Source: Anabaena sphaerica FACHB-251 (GTDB taxonomy: Bacteria; Cyanobacteriota; Cyanobacteriia; Cyanobacteriales; Nostocaceae). From it: 64,000 nucleotides of DNA. Of this stretch, positions 19,601 through 27,892 are shown one piece after another. Under the pieces are notes generated by a model. It was given only the letters and a program-made list of their open reading frames with translations, was not told the DNA's origin and did not search any database. Numbering within the stretch: the stretch's first letter is position 1; every line of letters starts with the position of its first letter. Location: assembly GCF_014696825.1 (NCBI RefSeq), contig NZ_JACJQU010000002.1, positions 186,001-250,000 of the forward strand, in the 5' to 3' direction. The position numbers were made by a program, and so were the translations under genes.

Positions 19601-21762
19601 GCGGAGAACTCAAAGAAAAAGAATTAACCGCCCAACTCGCAGAAAGTCAAGAAAAACAAAGGTTAAGTGAAGCGCGGTTAAACCGCACGTTAAAAATTGC
19701 CCTTGCTGCTTCTGTTGTGGCTATCATGGGTTTAACTATTTCTGTGATTACTTCTATAAATAGCGAAATTAAAACTCTCAGTGCATCTAGTCAAACTCTG
19801 TTTGCTTCCCAAAAAGGTATTGACGCACTCAAAGATAGTTTAAAAGCCGGGAAAAAATTAAAACAGACTATTTGGGTAAGTTCTCAAACCAGAGAACAGG
19901 TGTTAACGTCCCTCTATCAAGCAGTTTATGGAGTCAAAGAACGTAACCGCTTAGAAGGTCATTCGTCTGGAGTTAATAGCGTTACTTTTAGTCCGGATAA
20001 CTCTTTAATTGCTTCAGCTAGTGCCGATACAACAATTAACCTGTGGCATCCTGATGGTACTTTGCTCAGAAGTTTATCAGGACATGAAGACGTAGTAAAT
20101 AGTGTTAGTTTTAGTGCTGATAGTCAAATTATTATTTCTGGTAGTCAAGACAAGACAGTAAAGCTGTGGAACAGCAAAGGTAATTTATTAAATACTTTAA
20201 TCGATCATACCTCAGTTGTGAATAGTGCGGTTTTCAGCCCTAATGGTGAAATTATTGCTTCAGCTAGTACCGACAAGACAGTAAAATTATGGAGTCGGGA
20301 AGGGAAATTACTTAAAACTTTGCAGGGTCATGATAGTGCAGTTTTAAGTTTAGCTTGGTCAACCGATGGTGAAATACTTGCTTCGGGTAGTGCAGATAAT
20401 ACTGTTAAATTGTGGAGTCGGGACGGTAAACTACTCAAGACCTTACTCGGATGTGAAGATGCGGTTAAAAATGTCGCTTGGTCAACCGATGGTAAAATTA
20501 TTGCTGCGGCTAGTTTAGACAAAAATATTAAGTTGTGGAGTCGAGAAGGTAAGTTACTGAGAACTTTGTCAGGTCATACTTCTGGTGTCACCAGTGTGAG
20601 TTTTAGCCTCGATGGTCAAACTATCGCTTCCGCGAGTACCGACGAAACCGTGAAACTCTGGAGTGGGGACGGTGTGTTATTAGGAACTCTCAGAGGACAT
20701 AATAATTGGGTGAATAGTGTTAATTTTAGCCCTGATGGTCGGACTTTAGTTTCTGCGGGTAGGGATAAAACTGTGAAAATTTGGCGCTGGGATGATGTAC
20801 TGTTGCGAAATCCTAAAGCTAGTTATGATTGGGTAACGAGTATCAGTTTTAGTCCTGATGGTAGTATGATCGCGGGTGCGAGTCGAGATAAAACCGTAAA
20901 ACTCTGGAGTAAAGACGGTAAATTACTGAACACATTTACAGGCCATCAAGGTCAAGTTTGGGGGGTAGCTTGGTCGCCTGATGGTAAAACGATTGCCTCT
21001 GCAAGTAAGGATACCACAGTTAAACTTTGGAGTCGAGAAGGTGAGCTACTCAAAACTTTGCCCGGTCATAAAGATACTGTTTTAGATGTCGCTTGGTCAA
21101 CCGATGGTAAAACTATTGCTTCTGCAAGTAAAGATAGTACGGTGAAACTTTGGAGTCGTGAAGGTAAGCTGCTGAAAACATTACCCGGTCATGGTAATGC
21201 CGTCAATTGGGTTAGTTTCAGCCCTGATGGTAAGCTGTTAGCATCAGCCAGTGATGATAAATTAGTGAAGATATGGGGAAAAGATGGTAAATTTATATCC
21301 GATTTAACTGGTCATTCTCGACGAGTAAATGGTGTAGCTTGGTCTCCTGATGGTCAAATTATCGCCAGTGTCAGTATTGATAGTACGGTAAAACTCTGGA
21401 ATCGGAACGGTAGTTTACGGAAAACACTGTCAGGTGATGGTGATAGTTTGATCAGTGTTAGTTTTAGTGCGGATGCTAGAACCCTGGCGGTTAACAGTGA
21501 TGATAAAATTAGACTTTTCAGTCAGGAAGGAACTTTATTGATGGTTTTAAAGGGTGATAAGGATGAGTTGACCAGTGTCAGTTTTAGTCCTGATGGGAAA
21601 ACTCTGGCTGCGGGTAGTGGTAATGGAACAGTGATTTTACGCAACCTGTCAGATATTAAGTTAGATATGTTATTAAAACAAGGTTGTGGATTATTGCAGG
21701 ATTATTTGCATAATAACCCGAAAGTGATAGAGAGCGATCGCTCTTTGTGCATACACAAATAA
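16657..21762 (+). CDS. nSTAND NTPase with 14 WD40 repeats
   Basis: I place the start at the ATG at 16657, giving 1701 residues; the frame is open further upstream, but that part overlaps the preceding gene. An N-terminal region of about 560 residues is helical and TPR-like. A STAND NTPase domain follows, with Walker A GPSGVGKSS near residue 577 and Walker B TVLIFDQFEEFF near 668. A coiled coil (about 910-1005) and one hydrophobic, possibly membrane, helix (about 1012-1032) come next. Fourteen WD40 repeats then fit two seven-bladed propellers, and a short tail with two Cys ends the protein. Such proteins are signal-sensing switches in cyanobacteria and in conflict systems. Residues 277-293 are encoded by in-frame tandem-repeat DNA. 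Confidence 0.9.
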   Translation: MVERNTAIDINNDNERSLRSLARAISLSQGEFSVVLVSCNYGSLRDSILEKLTKMGWEDDKLQKVVLSSNSLSLYTTIHLQQQVHQPAALMILGLESVEKLDDLLISINQIRDEFRKHHPFPMVIWVNEQALQKVVKLAPDFASWAATPIKFKMTSPALLEFLRQETDTLFAQALHNGTPQGQHKKTNYSTIEQVWVRSYELHFAIQDLENRGISLDPSLNASLQFVFGLDDYVSDRINSALNHFRQSLLFWYNEVAGEERQITGEWDKGRIIEWDNLSPSPHLPISPSPHLLKQGVLLLYIGLCYCRLTEHNQTESYQYGQAAKNYFQQCLHTFNLAGRTDLVAEFVGQLAEVLQSLSAWSELQIVAEKALELHQNYGSQIQLACDYGLLAQVAVQQSRWMQASILAHIALLKLGEAQKQSDPHKCLFPLLLAQIYYLTLAKAQQRLGQEKVASEYLEKAKTELLVSLENSEHQYDAHRYIRLLKNLRSLYFEADCYLEAYLIRQKRRSVEQQYGFRAFIGAGRLQPQRKVTNPAVMSASGNSSIALEIAASGREGDINNLIGRISRADYKLIVIHGPSGVGKSSTVTAGLIPALQNRAIGDQIAIPVVLQIYTDWVRELGKSLTAAMFQSQAADIAPEIIPDLVSPTTIEGIWQQLRENANNHLITVLIFDQFEEFFFGHTDREQKQAFDSFISECLNISFVKVILTLREDYLHRLLDFKYLSSLEAINHNILDKNIRYQLNNFSPEYAKAIIHKLTERSQLHLEPALIDALVQDLSAELGEVRPIELQVVGAQLQDERITSLSQYQPYRPNKLIERYIKELIKDCGPDNERAALIVLYLLTDESNQRPFKTQAELAAELTELEANNQLELILKVLVSSGLVVLFPDVPERYQLIHDYLVDLIRYLQQQESSLQVQLNYLRYKVENSQQEIERLKSEVRQKKQHATLVDTQHEQGVDLLTELRKLRKREELSQLEIEYLRGELKEKELTAQLAESQEKQRLSEARLNRTLKIALAASVVAIMGLTISVITSINSEIKTLSASSQTLFASQKGIDALKDSLKAGKKLKQTIWVSSQTREQVLTSLYQAVYGVKERNRLEGHSSGVNSVTFSPDNSLIASASADTTINLWHPDGTLLRSLSGHEDVVNSVSFSADSQIIISGSQDKTVKLWNSKGNLLNTLIDHTSVVNSAVFSPNGEIIASASTDKTVKLWSREGKLLKTLQGHDSAVLSLAWSTDGEILASGSADNTVKLWSRDGKLLKTLLGCEDAVKNVAWSTDGKIIAAASLDKNIKLWSREGKLLRTLSGHTSGVTSVSFSLDGQTIASASTDETVKLWSGDGVLLGTLRGHNNWVNSVNFSPDGRTLVSAGRDKTVKIWRWDDVLLRNPKASYDWVTSISFSPDGSMIAGASRDKTVKLWSKDGKLLNTFTGHQGQVWGVAWSPDGKTIASASKDTTVKLWSREGELLKTLPGHKDTVLDVAWSTDGKTIASASKDSTVKLWSREGKLLKTLPGHGNAVNWVSFSPDGKLLASASDDKLVKIWGKDGKFISDLTGHSRRVNGVAWSPDGQIIASVSIDSTVKLWNRNGSLRKTLSGDGDSLISVSFSADARTLAVNSDDKIRLFSQEGTLLMVLKGDKDELTSVSFSPDGKTLAAGSGNGTVILRNLSDIKLDMLLKQGCGLLQDYLHNNPKVIESDRSLCIHK

Positions 21763-21772
21763 TACCAAGACA

Positions 21773-21922
21773 TTATTTGCCTGTCATGTAGTTAGCTACC
21801 TCTTCTAAGGTTTGAATCAAATTTTCTAGAGTATAAACACTGGATTGATCTTGTTCTGAATTACGGCTATCAGTAGAAACTTGTGTTGAGTTCTGAGCGG
21901 AACTTTGGTTGATAACTTGCAT
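21773..21922 (-). CDS. Small hypothetical protein, 49 residues
   Basis: A 49-codon frame runs on the minus strand: ATG at 21922, stop TAA at 21775-21773. A good ribosome site (caggggaa, about 9 bases upstream) precedes it. The product is polar and Ser/Gln-rich at first (QVINQSSAQNSTQVST) and ends in an amphipathic helix (YTLENLIQTLEEVANYMTG). It has no signal peptide or Cys. I do not recognise it. It lies tail-to-tail with the nSTAND-WD40 gene, 10 bases from its stop. The layout (variable N-terminus, helical C-terminus, strong RBS) supports a real small gene or peptide precursor. Confidence 0.55.
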   Translation of the reverse strand: MQVINQSSAQNSTQVSTDSRNSEQDQSSVYTLENLIQTLEEVANYMTGK

Positions 21923-22077
21923 GGATTTTTTCCCCTGAGTCATTAATCTGGAATTTGTTTGATTGCTATGGAATTACTATAAATGATATGCCGATAAAAA
22001 TACTGAGATTATTGGAGTTTCATGTAATTTTTAACAGATAACCACGAGTCTTCACTGTTACTTTAAAAAACAATGAT

Positions 22078-22196
22078 CATTAGTCATTGGGAAGAGGGAA
22101 GAGGGAAGAGGGAATTGGGAACAGGGAACAGGGAACAGGGAACAGGGAACAGGGAAGAGGGAAGAGGGAATTGGGAACAGGTAATAGGTATTATCC
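22078..22196. repeat. STRR array (gggaaga/gggaaca)
   Basis: More than a dozen tandem heptamers gggaaga, gggaaca and gggaatt run from about 22088 to 22180 between the small ORF and the lytic transglycosylase gene. Confidence 0.9.
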
Positions 22197-22213
22197 CATC
22201 TCCCCAGTCCCCA

Positions 22214-24403
22214 TCACTGTGTCGGTAATTTCGGTTGTTCGGCTGAATATTTAGCTACTAAAGCAGAGATAGACGGATTATATAACCGTAGATAATTCCA
22301 GTAGTTACCAAATACTTGGCGGACGTAATTTTTGGTTTCACCGAAAGGAATTTCTTCCACAAACTCATCTGGGTCTTGTTTGGGTATGGTTCGCAGCCAT
22401 TTGGCAACATTACCAGGACCTGCATTGTAACTTGCGATCGCTAACATGGAATTATTACCATATTGCTGATGAGTATGATCCAAATACCATGTACCCAGCA
22501 TGATGTTATCATTCGGGTTTTCCAAATCAATGGTTTTCATATCAACATTGATTTGTGGGGCTATCCACGCTGCTGTACTGGGCATTACCTGCATTAAACC
22601 AGTCGCACCAACTATAGATTTAATTTTTGGTTGAAACATTGACTCCTGCCGCATCAAAGCCGTAACTAGCAGAGGATTAATTTTTCGTGTAGTAGACCAT
22701 TTTTCTATTTCTGAGAAATAGGGAAACGGATAACGAGCTTGCCAATAAGTGATCTGTTTACTTAAAGCGGTATATTCTGCTTGTTCTTCTGGTGTTTCCC
22801 GATCTTCCAATTTAGATATCTTGGCAATACCGATCAGATTTTCACCCTTTGCTAACTGCATCAACCCTTCCGTAAATTGTTCGGCTACGCTAGGCTGATT
22901 ATTGTTCTTAAAGTCTGTCTCCCACTCCAACCAAGCATCTCGATCTTGTCCCAGCAAATATAACTCTTTAAAAGCATCAGAACCTGTTGGAGGTACAGGA
23001 CGTTGCGGAGGACTAATTTCTGGATTCATCAACCGTAGGTTATTAAAATCACCTACATCCAAACCCAAAATGCTTGCAGAACGCCAAGCATAATAAGATT
23101 GGGGAAATTGACTCAGTACATACTGGTATGCAGTCCGCGCATCCTCCTGTTTCCCTAGTATAGTTGCCCATTTACCTATCCAAAAACTGGCTCTGGGAGC
23201 GAGAATACTATTAGGACTTTCCGTAGCAATGGGTTTTGCCCATTGCCATGCACCTACATAATCTCCAGCTTTAGCTTTACTCAGGGCGGTTGTCCAGCGA
23301 TATTCTGCTGCTTCCTCAGAGTTGCTATACTTACCTAACAGTAATTTCCAGGCTGCTATAGCTGACTGATTATCTGGGAGAGTTTCTAGCAGTTTGGCTT
23401 TTTGTACCAGTGCTGTAGGTGCTTGTTTGGGAAACTTATTAATTATTTGGTCAAGATACGGTATTGCAGCTTTACCTGGAGCGATTTCTGCTAATCTTAA
23501 TAGGGCTGTTCCGGTTTCTTCGGCAGTAGGAAATTGTTGTACCTGTTGTTTATAAATAGCGACTGCCTGATCTCGCTTTTTATCTAACTGCAACCCTCTG
23601 GCGGTGCGATAAAGATTTTTAGCTGTTTTGGGTGCTTTAGTATAAGCAGCTGCTGCTTTGGGAAATTGGTTATTATCCCAATATACCGAACCGATTAGTT
23701 CCCAATTTGCGGATGTGAGTTGGGGCTGTTTCACTAACTGATCTAAAATACCAATGATTCCTGGCTCATCAGCAGCGTATTGTGCCAAGATTAATTGTAA
23801 CTTGGGTTGATTAGGATTCTCTCGTAAGCGTTTGCGGATAATTTCCCAAGTGAGGGGATGGGAAGGAAATTTAGCGATCGCTTGATCATGTAGTTTAGGT
23901 TGCCCAATCAAATATATAGCCTTAACTACCGCTGCGTCTTCAGCATAATCTTTCACCACTTTTTGCCGCAGATCCGAAGCCTTACCCTTCTCCCCCACAA
24001 TATCTTGCGCCTGGGCTTGTTTAAGTAAGATGTATGGTGCTAAAACAGGATAGTCTTTCTCTAGCCCTTCCAGTATACTTAGGGCTTTTTTCCCTTGGTC
24101 AGTTTCAATATAATCACTTGCCAAAAGATAACGCGCCCTTTCCCGATCTGGTGAAGCGCCTTTTTCCGCAATTTCCGCTAGTTTGGCTGCTCGTTCTGGT
24201 AAAGATTTTGATACCCAATTAAATACAACTGACTGGTATTTATTAGCCTCAGATACTTTTTCAGGCTGACTCTGACTCAAGTTCAACCATTTACTTAGGG
24301 TTTTTCCAGCTTGTGGGGCTGATACCATACCCCCAACTAAAAAGGCACATAGTCCAGCCCCAGCGATCAGATAAATTTGCTTGTTTTTTAGTTTCTTCAG
24401 CAT
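22214..24403 (-). CDS. Soluble lytic murein transglycosylase (SLT domain)
   Basis: The 729-residue protein has an N-terminal membrane/signal segment (about residues 9-28) and a long TPR-like superhelical region (60-560). A C-terminal SLT/goose-lysozyme-like domain follows, with the catalytic Glu in LMRQESMFQPK (about residue 586) and the family motifs GATGLMQVMPSTA and AIASYNAGPGNV. It cleaves peptidoglycan glycan strands with 1,6-anhydro-MurNAc formation, as in the Slt70 family. Length and domain order are normal for cyanobacteria. It is transcribed alone. Confidence 0.92.
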   Translation of the reverse strand: MLKKLKNKQIYLIAGAGLCAFLVGGMVSAPQAGKTLSKWLNLSQSQPEKVSEANKYQSVVFNWVSKSLPERAAKLAEIAEKGASPDRERARYLLASDYIETDQGKKALSILEGLEKDYPVLAPYILLKQAQAQDIVGEKGKASDLRQKVVKDYAEDAAVVKAIYLIGQPKLHDQAIAKFPSHPLTWEIIRKRLRENPNQPKLQLILAQYAADEPGIIGILDQLVKQPQLTSANWELIGSVYWDNNQFPKAAAAYTKAPKTAKNLYRTARGLQLDKKRDQAVAIYKQQVQQFPTAEETGTALLRLAEIAPGKAAIPYLDQIINKFPKQAPTALVQKAKLLETLPDNQSAIAAWKLLLGKYSNSEEAAEYRWTTALSKAKAGDYVGAWQWAKPIATESPNSILAPRASFWIGKWATILGKQEDARTAYQYVLSQFPQSYYAWRSASILGLDVGDFNNLRLMNPEISPPQRPVPPTGSDAFKELYLLGQDRDAWLEWETDFKNNNQPSVAEQFTEGLMQLAKGENLIGIAKISKLEDRETPEEQAEYTALSKQITYWQARYPFPYFSEIEKWSTTRKINPLLVTALMRQESMFQPKIKSIVGATGLMQVMPSTAAWIAPQINVDMKTIDLENPNDNIMLGTWYLDHTHQQYGNNSMLAIASYNAGPGNVAKWLRTIPKQDPDEFVEEIPFGETKNYVRQVFGNYWNYLRLYNPSISALVAKYSAEQPKLPTQ

Positions 24404-25279
24404 GGATACCCGCTTTTAGCCTAGCGTCTGGAAAAGAAAGATTCCGATCAGTTTCTTGCCACTTTAACACTACTAGCGGGAAATGTTATCACTTTTAAGT
24501 TGCAGCTTTGAGCTTTCGTAAACCACCCGCTACGAATGAAATAGGTGGACTGCTCGCGCATCTTTGTTAAATTGCTTGGGCTTATACGGAGATGTGCAAG
24601 ATGTCTAATTAAGCGTTCCCTGTTAAAAGTTCCTTTGGTGGTGTGGCGGATAAAAAAGAATATCACGGTTCAAAACTCGCAAATGTCTAATTAATACCCC
24701 TATAGGGTTTATCCCTTGAGTAATTAACCAAATTGACCAACCAAAAAGTTTAAGAGTATTCAAAAATGATGTGCGCGTCAGCCATTCATGAAATGCTACA
24801 CGAGCCTCATCTAAAAGAGCATCATACTTCTATAATTTCTGTATCATGGAAAATTGGTGAATTAATTCCGTGAATTCCACTTATCTGATATTTTCCCATT
24901 TTAATTCTTGGTAAACAGGAAACTTCCAAGTGATATAAATCATGATAACAGAGCAATTCATCATGGATTTTTATAAAACTATCTCCTATTTTAACACAGT
25001 CTTTGCTGATACAGCCAAGCATTTGTTTGATTGATAAATCAATCCAGATTTATGAAGGAGGAAGAATTTTATCCATAGATAGATGACAAATTATGTGAGT
25101 TTGGTTATTGACAAAGTATTTGGGGTCGTTCAGCTATACATAAAGGTTGATAATTGAACAGCAATAAGTTGTGGCTTAAAAAATAAAACTAATTCCCAAT
25201 TCACATAATGTCAAGTCTATATACAACATCAAATAAAATGGATGTTAAACGTCAACACTAAGAATTTATCTGATGACGA
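24404..25279. other. Long intergenic region with a direct repeat and no convincing gene
   Basis: This 876-base gap holds a direct repeat, gcaagatgtctaattaa at 24596-24612 and gcaaatgtctaattaa at 24679-24694, about 83 bases apart. It also holds two unconvincing minus-strand ORFs: 24448-24666 (72 codons, Arg/Thr-rich, inside the repeat region) and 24822-25022 (66 codons, His/Ile-rich, no clear ribosome site). The direct repeat may be a trace of mobile DNA. No structured RNA is recognised. Confidence 0.45.
24822..25022 (-). CDS. Possible small hypothetical protein
   Basis: A 66-codon frame with protein-like composition (DSFIKIHDELLCYHDLYH, LPRIKMGKYQISG). I see no ribosome site before the ATG, no family match and no partner gene. 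It could be the end of a decayed gene. I list it only because its composition is more protein-like than the other ORFs in this gap. Confidence 0.25.
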   Translation of the reverse strand: MLGCISKDCVKIGDSFIKIHDELLCYHDLYHLEVSCLPRIKMGKYQISGIHGINSPIFHDTEIIEV

Positions 25280-25864
25280 CTACTTTGGTAATAAATTAAA
25301 AGAGTTACAAAATCCTGTAATACTTTTAACTAAATATTTTTGCTTATTACTGGTAGTTTCCGCACTGATTTGATATAACCTTTTTTCTACTAAAAAAATT
25401 CTGTGTTTAATAATCTTGTTACCTGGTTTGGTGTAGTTAAATTCCTTACCAAAATAATCACCTAAACTAATTTTTTCCTCACTAATTAAGGTGCCTTTTG
25501 CATTCTCTAACGCTGTTTTCTTGCCAGCATCTATTGCTTCTTCTATCAAATTATTACGCTTCAATAGCTCAATATAATCTTCGGGATAATCAATATAAGC
25601 AACTGTGTATTTCACCTCTTCTTGTTGGCGCTCGACTGTAAAGAGATTGACTTCCACAGATCCATTTTTCGTATTAACCGTTTGTTTTGATACTGTAGGT
25701 ATACCTGGCATTAAAATACTAAAGCTGCCTTCTGGATCAGAAAAATTCTTCCAGATCGACTGAGCTACTGTTAACGGCTGATTTGCTGATACAGATTGAG
25801 TGATGGCGTATCCGCTACATAAGACAAATACTGCCAGGGAGTAAGGTATAATTTTTAATTTCAT
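25280..25864 (-). CDS. Secreted PsbP/DcrB-like hypothetical protein
   Basis: The 194-residue protein has a clear signal peptide (ends SVSANQ, about residue 28). The mature part carries the FSDPEGSFSILMPGIPT motif common in cyanobacterial extracytoplasmic proteins with a PsbP/DcrB-like (Mog1-type) fold, and ends ITGFCNSFNLL. The role is unknown; a periplasmic or lumenal location is likely. It is alone on the minus strand, with long AT-rich gaps on both sides. Confidence 0.7.
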   Translation of the reverse strand: MKLKIIPYSLAVFVLCSGYAITQSVSANQPLTVAQSIWKNFSDPEGSFSILMPGIPTVSKQTVNTKNGSVEVNLFTVERQQEEVKYTVAYIDYPEDYIELLKRNNLIEEAIDAGKKTALENAKGTLISEEKISLGDYFGKEFNYTKPGNKIIKHRIFLVEKRLYQISAETTSNKQKYLVKSITGFCNSFNLLPK

Positions 25865-26306
25865 GGTTTTTTATGTAACAAAGCTGTTTTCCAATTTTAA
25901 TATATAAATAACTCACTGTTATAAACCTATACATTTTTTAATAGTGGTTTTACTCATAAAAGATTTATGTATGTTATAACCATGGACAGGGTGGTTAGGA
26001 CATGAATTGATAATGAAACTCCCACTACAAAAGGGTTTTACTCCTGACTCCTGACTCCTGCTATATTATTCAGAACAATTCATAACAATATACCAAAATC
26101 GCCGACTTCTTTAAGAAATCAGGTATCTACCTTTTGGTTTTATATTATAAGGATAAAAAAATATTACATCCTAAAAAATCTCTTTTTCCCATGATCGTCA
26201 TTAATTTGACTCAACTGAGGTTGCTAAATCCCTATACTACGATGAAAATCAACCCGATTGATATTCAAACCAGGTTGAGAACTTGGTAAAATTTAGTTAG
26301 CAATAT
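25865..26306. repeat. Intergenic repeats: ctcctga STRR and a degraded gacttct palindrome
   Basis: Tandem ctcctga heptamers lie at about 26039-26060. A worn copy of the gacttctttaagaaatcaggtatc palindrome lies near 26103-26126. Intact members of the palindrome family are at 30257-30316, 51180-51208 and 52764-52829. No gene is seen in this 442-base gap. Confidence 0.6.
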
Positions 26307-27566
26307 TCACTGTTTCCCTAATGCTGGAGTTTTCCCTTTTAAACCAATCATTAATTTGAGTGCAAATATTTTCAACATTGGGACTCGCTGCATCAACCAT
26401 AAACCCAAACGGCGGATGATTACCACTGGTAAGAAGTTATTAGAAAATACCCGATCTAATAAATCGGTGAAACCTAAAATGGCGAGATTTTCTTTTTTTC
26501 GCCAATTTTCATATTTTTTGAGAACTTCAATGTTACCAATATCTGCACCGGCTTGGTGTGCTGTTTGGATAACTTCAGCTAAAGCTGCTGCATCACGAAT
26601 ACCCAAATTTAAACCTTGTCCACCGACGGGATGACAGTTGTGTGCTGCATCACCAACTAAAGCCAAACGGGGGAGAACATAGCGATCGCTCTGCATTAAC
26701 TGTACCTGAAAAATAAAGCGATCGCCCAATAATTCCAATTTACCCATCTGATCACCATAACGCTTAGTTAGTTCTGCCAAAAATTCCTCATCATTTAAAG
26801 CACACAAAGCCTTTGCTTCTTCATGAGGTGCAGTCCAAACAATTCGGCAACGGTTCCCAGGTAAAGGTAAAATTGCAAAAGGTCCACTCGTCCAAAATTT
26901 CTCATAAGCTGTATAGTTATGAGATTTTTCTGGTCTGACAAAAGTCACTATACAAGATTGCCAATATTTCCAACCTTTAGTTTTAATGCCCGCAGCTTGA
27001 CGAATTGGTGAGCGTGAACCATCAGCAGCTACTAACAACTTACTGCGAATCGTCCGATTTTCACCATCAACTTTAATATTAACAGTAACTATATCTTGTT
27101 CATTCTGCGTATTTACCACTTCCGCTGGACACAGATAAGTTACATTAACACAACTCTGCACAAATTCCTGTAAAGGTTCTAACAGTGCATAATGTTCCGC
27201 CACATAACCTAATTCTTGTGTTCCTAAATCAGAAGTTTGAAATTTCACCACATCGGGATAGTCAGCGTCAGATAAACTCACCTGTCTATATTTAGCGATA
27301 TTAGGCAGAATTTTCTCCCAAATCCCAATTCCTTGGAAAATGCGGGCTGACAGCATATGTACAGCATAGGCTTGGCCTTTAGCCACAGATGCTGATGTCA
27401 CCCTAGCTTCAATTAGCAGTATACTTAAGCCAGAGTCTTTTAAAGCAGCAGCCAGAGTTAAGCCAACAATCCCACCACCAACAATCACCAAATCATAATC
27501 ATATCCCCGCTTGTCTGCGGGTGTGTGGGGAGGGGTAAGGGTTTGAGTAAGCTGGGTGAGTGACAT
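26307..27566 (-). CDS. FAD-dependent hydroxylase, UbiH/Coq6 family
   Basis: The 419-residue flavoprotein has the FAD-binding DLVIVGGGIVGLTLAAAL near the N-terminus, the DG motif VAADGSRSPIRQAAG around residue 180, and GDAAHNCHPVGGQGLNLG near 310. All are characteristic of class A aromatic-ring monooxygenases of the UbiH/UbiF/Coq6 group. In cyanobacteria the substrate is expected to be a quinone- or tocopherol-type prenylated ring, but the exact step cannot be read from sequence. Annotated homologues are often called 2-octaprenyl-6-methoxyphenol hydroxylase by similarity. Confidence 0.88.
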   Translation of the reverse strand: MSLTQLTQTLTPPHTPADKRGYDYDLVIVGGGIVGLTLAAALKDSGLSILLIEARVTSASVAKGQAYAVHMLSARIFQGIGIWEKILPNIAKYRQVSLSDADYPDVVKFQTSDLGTQELGYVAEHYALLEPLQEFVQSCVNVTYLCPAEVVNTQNEQDIVTVNIKVDGENRTIRSKLLVAADGSRSPIRQAAGIKTKGWKYWQSCIVTFVRPEKSHNYTAYEKFWTSGPFAILPLPGNRCRIVWTAPHEEAKALCALNDEEFLAELTKRYGDQMGKLELLGDRFIFQVQLMQSDRYVLPRLALVGDAAHNCHPVGGQGLNLGIRDAAALAEVIQTAHQAGADIGNIEVLKKYENWRKKENLAILGFTDLLDRVFSNNFLPVVIIRRLGLWLMQRVPMLKIFALKLMIGLKGKTPALGKQ

Positions 27567-27766
27567 TGTGAAGATATATGACAGCGTTTTACTTATTATT
27601 TTTACGCAAGTCCCCTAATAGAGCAAGCTGAGTAGGAATATTACATTTTCCACACAGACGTAAAAAGTATTGATAGGCAATTTACCCCTAACAAGTTGTA
27701 TAAGGGATAAAATAAGGTGAAGTGAGAGAAAATCAACTTTCTCTTTTGTGATTTTTATTAAAAAAA

Positions 27767-27839
27767 CGAGCGCGGAGGGATTTGAACCCCCGACCCACAG
27801 GACCGGAACCTGTTGCTCTATCCACTGAGCCACGCGCCC
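27767..27839 (-). tRNA. tRNA-Arg (anticodon CCG)
   Basis: The minus strand reads a 73-base cloverleaf: acceptor GGGCGCG pairing with CGCGCTC, D-arm GCTCAGTGGATAGAGC, anticodon stem ACAGG/CCTGT enclosing loop TTCCGGT (anticodon CCG, reading CGG), and T-loop GGTTCAAATCC. The discriminator is G. The 3' CCA is not encoded. The gene lies between the hydroxylase and the M23 peptidase. Short ORFs over it are artefacts. Confidence 0.97.
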
Positions 27840-27892
27840 TTACATATACATTTGAGAGTATAACATACTTTTTGAATTGAGTCAGAATTAAA

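Noticed and set aside
22078-22196. Possible CRISPR array
   Set aside because: The units are 7-bp tandem repeats without spacers, as at 48960-49049 and 51811-51850. They are STRRs, and no cas gene is present.
24448-24666. 72-codon ORF upstream of the lytic transglycosylase
   Set aside because: It spans a direct repeat, has no ribosome site and no protein-like pattern.
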